From Dendrophyllia cribrosa (Eukaryota; Cnidaria; Anthozoa; Scleractinia; Dendrophylliidae), in assembly GCA_024195265.1 (NCBI GenBank), contig JAJLRJ010000013.1, positions 12,935,322-12,999,321 on the forward strand: DNA of 64,000 bases, in the 5' to 3' direction. The translations under genes were made by a program, and so were the position numbers. Numbering within the stretch: the stretch's first letter is position 1; every line of letters begins with the position of its first letter. The notes under the pieces are model-generated. The model ran no database searches, was not told the origin of the DNA, and worked only from the letters and a program-made list of their open reading frames with translations. Shown here in pieces: positions 45,501 through 57,618 of the stretch.

Positions 45501-45800
45501 CAGTCTCTTCAAACTTCCTGCTTCGTTGTTGAGTAAAGGAGGATGATTGCCCTTCCAAGGTAAACCATCTTCGTACTACCCTTCTGGACTTCTCTTTAAC
45601 TGCTCTTCTAGGCCTAACACTTCAAGTCTGCAGAGATTTTCGTAATCGCAAGAGAAATCCTGTGTCAAGAACTTGTTGGTCAAGTCTACTTCTTTCCCAG
45701 GGGACATCATTGTCCATCAAAAACGAGTTAGCTCCGCTATTGGCTCCCCGGTTTACCGATTCGTGGCATGCTGTTTACTTTCACTCTCGCATATTCGCTG
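42567..45800 (-). pseudogene. BEL/Pao retrotransposon pol, decayed
   Basis: Read on the minus strand: TKLRIVYDASARASEKAPSL and GDLKQAFLQVRI (RT), LYVDDTITGG (catalytic, near 44960), DPLGLASPTILAGKVQYREV (Pao/A17 region), an RNase H-like part, integrase IGVDYAGPIKYRTRGRK and IYSDNGQTLVAAAKWL, then ITLNNRPLGY. Broken by several frameshifts (near 44540 and 44150), a stop in place of an expected residue near 45580, and TAG where APWWGGQFERL is expected near 43086. Gag and protease are missing; the upstream end meets the Gypsy LTR at about 45808. Confidence 0.93.
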
Positions 45801-45808
45801 GCTCCAAG

Positions 45809-46346
45809 TGTAAGACGGCCAAAACGGTCGACGAGAGAAACCACAGATTCGAGTGTAAGATTTACGAGTTTATTACAAATCCACAAACAAGCCAAATAAT
45901 ACAAAATGGGAACGAGTAACACAAGGGTTATTGAGAATTAAGCATCTGAACTTAGGACGTCTGCTTGAGAACTGAACTTGCTCTTGTTGTTGTTGCACAG
46001 ACTAACCAACTAAACCAACTAAATCCACTGAGCAAAGGTAGCCAATTTATAATATATTTCAGGAAACTATAAACTTAACTCTAAACCAAATAAGGTTAGA
46101 GAGTGAATTTGTAGCCCACAAATACAGGATTTACCTAAGGGAACTAAGTATTTACTACTCCTACACAACGGGAATTAGGTACAAGAAATGTGTGGGAATA
46201 ATATAACAAAATGATAGCAAAACAAGGTGTGAAAGGAAACTTAGTAATTTAGGAAAATAACTGAATAACGACTAACAAGAATCCTTGGGAGTAATTTGGA
46301 ATAATTTGAATGAAAACTAAACAAGACAAAATGTGACCTGGTCACA
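45809..46346 (-). repeat. Probable 3' LTR of the Ty3/Gypsy element
   Basis: On the minus strand it starts TGTGACCAGGTCACATTTTG right after the purine tract AAAAGCAGGGAGGAG. It contains AATAAA and ends CGTCTTACA. No 5' LTR exists for comparison, so the right border is firm and the left border is estimated. Confidence 0.65.
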
Positions 46347-49300
46347 CTCCTCCCTGCTTTTGCTTGCCATGTCCTCATGCGAGCTAAACAAAATCAATAA
46401 AACTATAAAACTAAACATAAAAATTACTTAAATGAAGCCCTAGGCTGATTATAAGGGTTGCTATGTTGTCCTTTGTTAAGCCTGGCAGAACGACGCAGTA
46501 TTGGTCCGTCTGGCTCTGCGACTGGTAATGGTACGGGCACTTGTGGGGCATCAAATGCAATCTCAATATCGTCAGCATCGTCTGAGGAGTCATCAGAGGT
46601 TTCAGAGGGGACTCTTCGCAAGGGTACTCGGCTCCGTCTGTGATTAGGGGGTTGCACCTGTAGGGGCCTTGGTTTGGGGCACACTTGAAGTTCTGAGCGG
46701 TTGACAGTTCTGCTTGGGCCATGACCATCAGCTGGTTCAATTTCGTAAACATTGTCACGACGATTAACAACCTTGTAGACCTTAGAGTTCCATCTGTCTT
46801 GGATCTTAGCTCTCCCCTGTGGGTGGCTTCGGGTGAAAAACTCTCTCTCCAATGGGAATCTCGTCAGGCTTTACTTGTCGGCGGCGATCAAACTGCTGTT
46901 TCCGGAAGTTAGCTTCAGCCCTCAGTTTTCTCTGAGCTTGCTGGTGAGCATCACGTAAGCGATTCTGATGCTGGGTTAGCCATTCTCCATTATCAGTTGG
47001 TGGGTCATCTTGGTCAGAGGGAGGCAAAAGATCAACAGGTAGCCTTGGATCGGTTGCAAATAAGAGGTAATGAGGAGAGTAACCTGTGGAGGAATGTGGT
47101 GTTGCATTGTATGCATAACACAGTTCCTTAAGGTGCTCAGGCCACTTCCTCTTCTTCTCAGCTGGAAGGCTACGTAGGAGGTCATGCAGGGTACGGTTAA
47201 AGCGTTCACATTGGCCGTTTCCTTGGGGATGGTAGGGTGTGCTTCTAGACTTCTTGATATCATACATCTGACAAAGCTCTTGCACAACTTCTGCTTCGAA
47301 ACATCTGCCCTGATCAGAGTGGATCCGCTTGGGGACACCATACACCAGGAACCAGTCACGAACTAAGGTTTTGACGACGGTGCTCGCTCGCTGGTCTCTG
47401 GTTGATACTGCGACAGTGAACTTGGTAAATACATCAGTAAGTACCAGGACATTTTCTCTGCCATCTGATGCAGGCTCAAACTGGGTGAAGTCCATGGCTA
47501 GTACTTCCAGGGGCTTTGTAGCGACGATACTCGTCATTGGTGTCTTGACAGGCAGGTAGGGTCCCTTTGCTACGACGCAACGCTCGCATTCCGACAGGTA
47601 CTGTTTGACGTGGTTGTGCAGTCCAGGCCACCAGCAGCGTTCACGAACCAACTGTTCTGTTCGCTCTAGTCCCTGATGACCACACTGGTCATGAACACGA
47701 TTGAGGAACTCCCCACGGATACTGTCAGGCAGGATTAGCTGCAGGTGCTGGTTGCCATGGTTGTCAGAGTTGCTGCGGTAGAGTACGCCCTTCTTCTCTA
47801 TGATACGGTTCCACTGGTTAAGAAGTTGTTTCGCCTCACGAGACTCAGCTCTTCTCTCACGTGGTGAGGGCTTGCAACCAATGGTGCGGTAATGGATCAT
47901 ACGCTTTACGGTGGTATCTGCATTCTGCAATCTGGCCAACTGCTTTAAATTCCAGGAAGGTAATGGGCCTGTGCTGTACGTTTGGGGAGGGCCTACTGTT
48001 AACTGCTCAACTGCTGCGGTAGGGTTCTCTGCCAGGAACACTGCTGACTGGAGTAGTTGCTCCCTTACAGATTCAGGTACGGCAGTAGTGCTAAGGGATG
48101 AAGCCAGAATTACTTCTACTTGGTCAATGTCACACTCTTCATTTTCCGGCCGGTCGAGGCGGCTGAGTGCGTCAGCATTGGCATTCTGCTTTCCAGCACG
48201 GCACTTTATGTTGAAATTGAAGTTAGCTAGTTCGGACACCCATCGCTGCTCAACGGCCTTAAGCTTACTCTTCAACTGCAGGTATGTGAGAGGGTTATTG
48301 TCGGTCATTACTGTAAAGGTGGAGGAGATCAGGTACTCACGGAACTTTTCTGATACGGCCCACTTGAGAGCTAGGAGTTCCAGTTTTCTGGAAGAGTAGT
48401 TCTCCATTTTCCTCTCAGCTCCTCTGAGGGCACGACTAGCGTAGGCTATTGGCCTGATTCTACCATCTTGTTCCTGCGACACCACCGCTCCTAGACCATC
48501 ATTAGAGGCATCTACTTCGACAATGAAAGGCTTTGTGTAGATAGGGTAAGCTAACACTGGTGGGCTGGTCAGAGCTTGTTTAAGGCTATCGAATGCTTTC
48601 TGGCACTCCTGGTTCCAATCACCTCCAACAGACTTGCTTCTCTGCTTCCCATGCTTCCCATGCTTCGTACAGCTTGGAGACCAACTCGTGTAGGGGTCTT
48701 GCCAGTTGCGCAAAGTGTGGGACAAATCTTCGGTAGTATGAGGCGAAGCCAAGGAAGGATCTCAGGTCTTTGAGGGTTCTGGGTTGTGGCCAGTTTGTTA
48801 CTACTTCTGTCTTGGCAGGGTCGGTGGCGACACCGTCAGCAGACACTACATGTCCAAGGTACGTCACCTTCGGCCGGAAGAACTGACATTTTCTTAGCCT
48901 CGATCTTCAGTCCATGCTATCGCAGCCTACGGAACACCATCTCCAGGCGCTGCAGTTGGGTCTTGATGTCTTGACTGAAGACAATGATGTCGTCCAGATA
49001 GACAATCAGAACTTCCAGTAACTCATCACGGAAAATGGTCTGCATAACACGCTGAAAGGTGGCAGGGGCACCTCCGAGACCGAACGGCATTCGGTTGTAC
49101 TCGAACAGTCCAAAGGGCGTGGTGAAAGCTGTCTTGTGCCGGTCTGCGGGGTCAACTTCTACCTGGTTGTAGGCGGAGGCCAGATCAATGGTGGAGAAGT
49201 GCTTGGCACCTCCTAAGACATCCAGGCTCTCATCTATCCTAAGAAGAGGGTAAGCATCACGCTTGACTTTGGAATTGAGCTGAGGATAGTCCACGCACAT

Positions 49301-50862
49301 GCGCAGCGCACCACTTTTCTTCCGGACAAGTACAATTGGGGATGCATGGTTGCTCTGGCTTGGCTTGATAACACCCTTATCTAACAGATCTTGTAAATGC
49401 TCCTTCACCTCAGCCAGCTGGTTTGGAGGGATCCGTCTGTGACGCTGATTCACAGGGATGTCATCAGATGTTGGTATCTTGTGCTGAATGGTGGTGGTTC
49501 TTCCAAGGCTATCTCCTTCACGAGCAAACACATCTGCATAAGTGGTGAAGATTCGCAACGCCTCTTGCTTTTCAGCTGGGGTCCCGGGGAAATCTGTCAG
49601 GTTTATTTCAGCAGGGAGATCTTGCTTGCTCTGGGGGGTCGCAGGTTTTCCAGGCTCCGGTGATCAGGAAGGCTTCTGGTCCTCTGCTCCCAGAAGGCAG
49701 GACACTATCACCTCGTTGCTGCGCACATCAAACTCCAGCTGATCTCCACTGTTCACCTTTGCTGCACCACGTACCTTTCCAAGGCGTGTTCGAGGCTTTA
49801 ACCATACATCCTTTGGGGAGGGGTTCACGACTTGGATGAGGAAGCACATCTTAGCGCCATTAACCAGGGTATTCGCTACCTGAATGTTTCCTGGTACTGG
49901 TACACTGAGGGGTTCCACCAGTGACCACAGGCGGGACCATGCAGTGACAGCTACACTTGCTACTGAGTTTGGGGGCACCAGCACTGGGTACTTTCCAGCG
50001 ACTCGGACAAAGCCAGAGGTACAGGTTCCTGCAGTCCTTGGCTCAGCAGTGGTCCTTTGCTGGAGCAGGCCACCAAACTTGGGGATTTGCGCCAGTACAT
50101 TAGTTCCAAGGAGCCCAGGCACCTCTCGTCTCTGCTTGACAGTGGCAGGGGTGTCTTTTAAGACTAATACTCCACAGCCGGGTACGTTCACCCCATCAAC
50201 CTCTACGTCTAGTTCAAGGTACCCCAGGTACGGAATCTCAAGCCCATTAGCAGCCCCGGTTAGCAGCACGCAGGGTAAGCATTCGCCCGTCTTGTCTCAT
50301 GCGCCCGCAGGTTGGCTGGAGTTTCTTTTTATAGAATTCTTCCGTCACGAAGGACACCATTGACCCAGAGTCCACCACACACAGCACGTCAACACCAGCA
50401 AGCCTTGCTTGAACCGTTGGGGTACCACCAACCATGTGTATTGGCGTGCATTCGTCTTTTGGTAGAGGTTTAGAGCCACTATTCCCCTCCTCCACGGCAT
50501 GGCTCACTGCCGTGGAGTCTTCTCGTTTAACGCTGGCGGCTGGAAGTTCTGTCGGTTGTTTGTCTTTCCGCCAACTCCTCGTTGGTTTCTTCCATTGCTA
50601 GCAGGGCAGTCTCTCTGAAAATGACTGGTTGAACCGCACCCAAAACAGCCGGGTTGCCGTGGTGAGCATTGTTGACCGTATGACATAAGCTGCGCAATGG
50701 TTTTCTTTTGTTTGTCAAGAGCTGACTGTTGGCTCCTGATATGGTCAGCCAGTAATTTCTGCTGCTTTTGGAGGTTCTCAGCTAGGAGTTTTTGGCCGGC
50801 AACAATTTCGTTTACAACCGACTGCAAGTTCACTGACCCCTTCACTGCTTCACATGTAGGCT
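46347..50862 (-). pseudogene. Ty3/Gypsy retrotransposon gag-pol, lightly broken, 5' end missing
   Basis: Minus strand order: gag zinc knuckle CFGCGSTSHFQRDCP; protease CVVDSGSMVSFV; RT SPIVLVRKKSGALRMCVDY, FGLGGAPATFQRVM and VLIVYLDDIIVFS; TYLGHVVSADGV; RNase H AYASRALRGAERKMENYSSR; integrase HDQCGHQGLERT with CERC, then AMDFTQF, IHSDQGRCFEAE and a catalytic E in PQGNGQCERFN; a basic C-terminal tail to 46424. Frames change near 50505, 50260, 49610, 48900 and 48750, and around 46830. The long RNase H-integrase frame (46806-48752) is intact. There is no 5' LTR: gag runs into the satellite arm at 50862. Confidence 0.95.
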
Positions 50863-53800
50863 AGTGATGTTGGATGATGTCTAGTTACGTTAGATGATGC
50901 CTAGTGATGCTGTATGATGCCTAGTGATGTTTGATGATGTCTAGTTACGTTAGATGATGCCTAGTGATGCTGGATGATGCCTAGTGATGTTGGATGATGT
51001 CTGGTTACGTTCGATGATGCCTAGTGATGCTGCATGATGCCTAGTGATGTTGGATGATGTCTAGTTACGTTAGATGATGCCTAGTAATGCTGTATGATGC
51101 CTAGTGATGTTGGATGATGTCTAGTTACGTTAGATGATGCCTAGTGATGCTGTATTATGCCTAGTGATGTTGGATAATGTCTAGTTACGTTAGATGATGG
51201 CTAGTGATGCTGTATGATGCCTAGTGATGTTGGATGATGCCTAGTGATGCTGCATGATGCCTAGTGATGTTGGATGACGTCTAGTTAGGTTAGATGATGC
51301 CTAGTGATGCTGTATGATGCCTAGTGATGTTGGATGATGTCTAGTTACCTTAGATGATGCCTAGTGATGCTGTATGATGCCTGGTGATGTTGGATGATGT
51401 CTAGTTACGTTAGATGATGCCTAGTGATGCTGTATGATGCCTAGTGATGTTGGATGATGTCTAGTTACGTTAGATGATGCCTAGTGATGCTGTATGATGC
51501 CTAGTGATGTAGGATGATGTCTAGTTACGCTAGATGATGCCTAGTGATGCTGTATGATGCCTAGTGATGTTGGATGATGTCTAGTTACGTTAGATGATGC
51601 CTAGTGATGCTGTATTATGCCTAGTGATGTTGGATGATGTCTAGTTAAGTTAGATGATGCCTAGTGATGCTGCATGATGCCTAGTGATGTTGGATGATGT
51701 CTAGTTGCGTTAGATGATGCCTAGTGATGCTGTATGATGTCTAGTGATGTTGGATGATGTCTAGTTGCGTTAGATGATGCCTAGTGATGCTGTATGATGC
51801 CTAGTGTTATAGGATGATGTCTAGTTACGTTAGATGATGCCTAGTGATGCTGTATGATGCCTAGTGATGTTGGATAATGTCTAGTTACGTTAGATGATGC
51901 CTAGTGATGCTGCATGATACTTAGTGATGTTGGATGATGTCTAGTTACGTTAGATGATGCCTAGTGATGCTGTATTATGCCTAGTGATGCTGTATGATGC
52001 CTAGTGATGTTGGATGATGTCTAGTTACGTTAGATGATGCCTAGTGATGCTGTATGATGCATAGTGATGTTGGATGATGTCTAGTTACGTTAGATGATGC
52101 CTAGTGATACTGTATTATGCCTAGTGATGTTGGATGATGTCTAGTTACGTTAGATGATGCCTAGTGATGCTGCATGATGCCTAGTGATGTTGGATGATGT
52201 CTAGTTACGTTAGATGATGCCTAGTGATGCTGTATGATGTCTAGTGATGTTGGATGATGTCTAGTTACGTTAGATGATGCCTAGTGATGCTGTATGATGC
52301 CTAGTGATGTAGGATGATGTCTAGTTACGTTAGATGATGCCTAGTGATGCTGTATGATGCCTAGTGATGTTGGATGATGTCTAGTTACGTTAGATGATGC
52401 CTAGTGATGCTGTATGATGTCTAGTGATGTTGGATGATGTCTAGTTACGTTAGATGATGCCTAGTGATGCTGTATGATGCCTAGTGATGTTGGATGATGT
52501 CTAGTTACGTTAGATGATGCCTAGTGATGCTGTATGATGCCTAGTGATGTTGGATGATGTCTAGTTACGTTAGATGATGCCTAGTGATGCTGTATGATGC
52601 CTAGTGATGTTGGATGATGTCTAGTTACGTTAGATGATGCCTAGTGATGCTGTATGATGCCTAGTGATGTAGGATGATGTCTAGTTACGTTAGATGATGC
52701 CTAGTGATGCTGTATGATGCCTAGTGATGTTGGATGATGTCTAGTTACGTTAGATGATGCCTAGTGATGCTGTATGATGCCTAGTGATGTTGGATGATGT
52801 CTAGTCACGTTAGATGATGCCTAGTGATGCTGTATGATGCCTAGTGATGTTGAATGATGTCTAGTTACGTTAGATGATGCCTAGTGATGCTGTATGATGC
52901 ATAGTGATGTTGGATGATGTCTAGTTACGTTAGATGATGCCTAGTGATGCTGTATTATGCCTAGTGATGTTGGATAATGTCTAGTGATGTTAGATGATGT
53001 CTAGTTACGTTAGATGATGCCTAGTGATGCTGCATTATGCCTAGTGATGTTGGATAATGTCTAGTTACGTTAGACGATGCCTAGTGATGCTGTATGATGC
53101 CTAGTGATATTGGATGATGTCTAGTTACGTTAGATGATGCCTAGTGATGCTGTATGATGCCTAGTGATGTTGGATGATGTCTAGTTACGTTAGATGATGC
53201 CTAGTGATGCTGTATGATGCCTAGTGATGTTGGATGATGTCTAGTTACGTTAGATGATGCCTAGTGATGCTGTATGATGCATAGTGATGTTGGATGATGT
53301 CTAGTTACGTTAGATGATGCCTAGTGATGCTGTATTATGCCTAGTGATGTTGGATAATGTCTAGTGATGTTAGATGATGTCTAGTTACGTTAGATGATGC
53401 CTAGTGATGCTGTATGATGCCTAGTGATGTTGGATGATGTCTAGTTACGTTAGATGATGCCTAGTGATGCTGTATGATGCCTAGTGATGTTGGATGATGT
53501 CTAGTTACGTTAGATGATGCCTAGTGATGCTGTGTGATGCCTAGTGATGTTGGATGATGTCTAGTTACGTTAGATGATGCCTAGTGATGCTGTATGATGC
53601 CTAGTGATGTTGGATGATGTCTAGTTACGTTAGATGATGCCTAGTGATGCTGTATGATGCCTAGTGATGTTGGATGATGTCTAGTTACGTTAGATGATGC
53701 CTAGTGATGCTGTATTATGCCTAGTGATGTTGGATAATGTCTAGTGATGTTAGATGATGTCTAGTTACGTTAGATGATGCCTAGTGATGCTGTATGATGC

Positions 53801-56800
53801 CTAGTGATGTTGGATGATGTTTAGTTACGTTAGATGATGCCTAGTGATGCTGTATGATGCCTAGTGATGTTGGATGATGTCTAGTTACGTTAGATGATGC
53901 CTAGTGATGCTGTATGATGCCTGGTGATGTTGGATGATGTCTAGTTACGTTAGATGATGCCTAGTGATGCTCTATGATGCCTAGTGATGTTGGATGATGT
54001 CTAGTTACGTTAGATGATGCCTAGTGATGCTGTATTATGCCTAGTGATGGTGGATAATGTCTAGTGATGTTAGATGATGTCTAGTTACGTTAGATGATGC
54101 CTAGTGATGCTGTATGATGCCTAGTGATGTTGGATGATGTCTAGTTACGTTAGATGATGCCTAGTGATGCTGTGTGATGCCTAGTGATGTTGGATGATGT
54201 CTAGTTACGTTAGATGATGCCTAGTGATGCTGTATTATGCCTAGTGATGGTGGATAATGTCTAGTGATGTTAGATGATGTCTAGTTACGTTAGATGATGC
54301 CTAGTGATGCTGTATGATGCCTGGTGATGTTGGATGATGTCTAGTTACGTTAGATGATGCCTAGTGATGCTCTATGATGCCTAGTGATGTTGGATGATGC
54401 CTAGTGATGTTGGATGATGTCTAGTTACGTTAGATGATGCCTAGTGATGCTGTATGATGCCTAGTGATGTTGGATGATGTCTAGTTACGTTAGATGATGC
54501 CCAGTGATGCTGTATGATGCATAGTGATGTTGGATGATGTCTAGTTACGTTAGATGATGCCTAGTGATGCTGTATTATGCCTAGTGATGTTGGATAATGT
54601 CTAGTTACGTTAGATGATGCGTAGTGATGCTGTATGATGCCTAGTGATGTTGGATGATGTCTAGTTACGTTAGATGATGCCTAGTGATGCTGTATGATGC
54701 CTAGTGATGTTGGATGATGTCTAGTTACGTTAGATGATGCCTAGTGATGCTGTATGATGCATAGTGATGTTGGATGATGTCTAGTTACGTTAGATGATGC
54801 CTAGTGATGCTGTATTATGCCTAGTGATGTTGGATAATGTCTAGTGATGTTAGATGATGTCTAGTTACGTTAGATGATGCCTAGTGATGCTGTATTATGC
54901 CTAGTGATGTTGGATAATGTCTAGTTACGTTAGATGATGCCTAGTGATGCTGTATGATGCCTAGTGATGTTAGATGATGTCTAGTTACGTTAGATGATGC
55001 CTAGTGATGCTGTATTATGCCTAGTGATGTTGGATAATGTCTAGTTACGTTAGATGATGCCTAGTGATGCTGTATTATGCCTAGTGATGTGGGATAATGT
55101 CTAGTGATGTTAGATGATGTCTAGTTACGTTAGATAATGCCTAGTGATGCTGTATGATGCCTAGTGATGTTGGATGATGTCTAGTTACGTTAGATGATGC
55201 CTAGTGATGCTGTATGATGCCTAGTGATGTTGGATGATGTCTAGTTACGTTAGATGATGCCTAGTGATGCTGTATGATGCCTAGTGATGTTGGATGATGT
55301 CTAGTTACGTTAGATGATGCCTAGTGATGCTGTATGATGCCTAGTGATGTTGGATGATGTCTAGTTACGTTAGATGATGCCTAGTGATGCTGTATGATGC
55401 ATAGTGATGTTGGATGATGTCTAGTTACGTTAGATGATGCCTAGTGATGCTGTATTATGCCTAGTGATGTTGGATAATGTCTAGTGATGTTAGATGATGT
55501 CTAGTTACGTTAGATGATGCCTAGTGATGCTGTATTATGCCTAGTGATGTTGGATAATGTCTAGTTACGTTAGATGATGCCTAGTGATGCTGTATGATGC
55601 CTAGTGATGTTGGATGATGTCTAGTTACGTTAGATGATGCCTAGTGATGCTGTATGATGCCTAGTGATGTTGGATGATGTCTAGTTACGTTAGATGATGC
55701 CTAGTGATGCTGTATGATGCCTAGTGATGTTGGATGATGTCTAGTTACGTTAGATGATGCCTAGTGATGCTGTATGATACATAGTGATGTTGGATGATGT
55801 CTAGTTACGTTAGATGATGCCTAGTGATGCTGTATTATGCCTAGTGATGTTGGATAATGTCTAGTGATGTTAGATGATGTCTAGTTACGTTAGATGATGC
55901 CTAGTGATGCTGTATTATGCCTAGTGATGTTGGATAATGTCTAGTTACGTTAGATGATGCCTAGTGATGCTGTATGATGCCTAGTGATGTTGGATGATGT
56001 CTAGTTACGTTAGATGATGCCTAGTGATGCTGTATTATGCCTAGTGATGTGGGATAATGTCTAGTGATGTTAGATGATGTCTAGTTACGTTAGATGATGC
56101 CTAGTGATGCTGTATGATGCCTAGTGATGTTGGATGATGTCTAGTTACGTTAGATGATGCCTAGTGATGCTGTATTATGCCTAGTGATGTGGGATAATGT
56201 CTAGTGATGTTAGATGATGTCTAGTTACGTTAGATGATGCCTAGTGATGCTGTATGATGCCTAGTGATGTTGGATGATGTCTAGTTACGTTAGATGATGC
56301 CTAGTGATGCTGTATGATGCCTAGTGATGTTGGATGATGTCTAGTTACGTTAGATGATGCCTAGTGATGCTGTATGATGCCTAGTGATGTTGGATGATGT
56401 CTAGTTACGTTAGATGATGCCTAGTGATGCTGTATGATGCCTAGTGATGTTGGATTATGTCTAGTCACGTTAGATGATGCCTAGTGATGCTGTATGATGC
56501 CTAGTGATGTAGGATGATGTCTAGTTACGTTAGATGATGCCTAGTGATGCTGTATGATGCCTAGTGATGTTGGATGATGTCTAGTCACGTTAGATGATGC
56601 CTAGTGATGCTGTATGATGCCTAGTGATGTTGGATGATGTGTAGTCACGTTAGATGATGCCTAGTGATGCTGTATGATGCCTAGTGATGCTGTATGATGC
56701 CTAGTGATGTTGGATGATGTCTAGTCACGTTAGATGATGCCTAGTGATGCTGTATGATGCCTAGTGATGTTGGATGATGTCTAGTCACGTTAGATGATGC

Positions 56801-57000
56801 CTAGTGATGCTGTATGATGCCTAGTGATGCTGTATGATGCCTAGTGATGTTGGATGATGTCTAGTCACGTTAGATGATGCCTAGTGATGCTGTATGATGC
56901 CTAGTGATGCTGTATGATGTCTAGCGAGATTGGATGACGAATAGTGATGTTAGATGATGTCTAGCGACATTGGGTGACGTACAGTGATGTTGGATGACGT
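50863..57000 (-). repeat. Right satellite arm, inverted partner of the left arm
   Basis: The reverse complement of the same three monomers, about 102 cycles. The outer end (56930-57000) mirrors the diverged outer end of the left arm. The inner end starts abruptly in good repeat next to Gypsy gag and lacks the diverged inner units seen at 40920-41060. Confidence 0.98.
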
Positions 57001-57081
57001 GTAGTTATGATTGGTGATGGTTTAAGTGAAGATATTGTAGCTGATTTTCCCTTTAGTGTACTGGAACACGAACTTACTACC

Positions 57082-57089
57082 CTTTCTTT
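57082..57089. repeat. Target-site duplication CTTTCTTT (right)
   Basis: Matches 35044-35051. Confidence 0.88.
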
Positions 57090-57170
57090 CACCCTTGGTA
57101 ACCAGGCGTCAAAGAGCAGGCCAGGCTTCTGATGTCAATGGCGGATTTCATGAGTGGTTTAATTTGACAC
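57090..57170 (+). promoter_or_regulatory. Residual kinesin 5' flank/5' UTR with a short upstream frame
   Basis: Only about 81 bp of apparently host sequence remain between the giant element and the kinesin ATG. GGTTACCAAGGG on the minus strand resembles half of an RFX X-box, which is a guess. ATG at 57132 opens 11 codons (MSMADFMSGLI) and stops at TGA 57165-57167, in the same frame as the main ATG. Confidence 0.5.
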
Positions 57171-57618
57171 ATGAACGTGGAAGTTTTAGCTCGTGTTCGA
57201 CCTCCAAAACGGGGAGAGCACTTTTCTCTTAATCTTTCTGGCACCCGTGTACAAGCAGGCGATGAAACTGGTCACATTTTCAGTGCTGTGTACAAATCTG
57301 AAGCCTTGACCTACGATATATTCAGAGATGCCTTTTCTCCACTTGTGGAACTTTTCATTGCCGGCTACAATGTTTGTGTGTTAGTTTTCGGTGAAACAGG
57401 TTCAGGAAAGTCTTACTCTGTTGCAGGAGAGAAAACCTCAAAGGCAGGATTGGTTCCTCTGACAATAAACGCTGTTTTCACGAGAATAAAGAACGAAAGA
57501 TCAGCAAGAAAAGATGTCAGGGTGCAAAGAAGTGACCTTAACGACGGAGTTGTTTTTATGCAGTTTTACGAAGTTTACAATGAGAAAGTAAGAGATCTTT
57601 TGGTACTGCCTCATGAAG
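57171..57618 (+). CDS. Kinesin-like exon 1 (P-loop)
   Basis: Codons 1-149 plus one base. It contains AGYNVCVLVFGETGSGKSYS and VFMQFYEVYNEKVRDLL. The donor GTAGGG starts at 57619. The open frame runs on to a stop at 57636 inside the intron. Confidence 0.88.

Larger units (their letters stand above)
35052..57081. mobile_element. 22 kb giant foldback element with ~6 kb inverted satellite arms
   Basis: The outer ends GGTAGTAAGTTCGTGTTCCA and reverse continue as inverted unique sequence (TACACTAAAGG, CAGCTACAATATCTTCACTT, AAACCATCACC). They then enter satellite arms at about 35130-41060 and 50863-57000. CTTTCTTT is duplicated on both sides. The core 41069-50862 holds a small foldback, a BEL/Pao remnant and a Ty3/Gypsy remnant, all secondary insertions by their structure. 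No own transposase is recognisable. It separates the REXO1 and kinesin genes. Confidence 0.93.
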
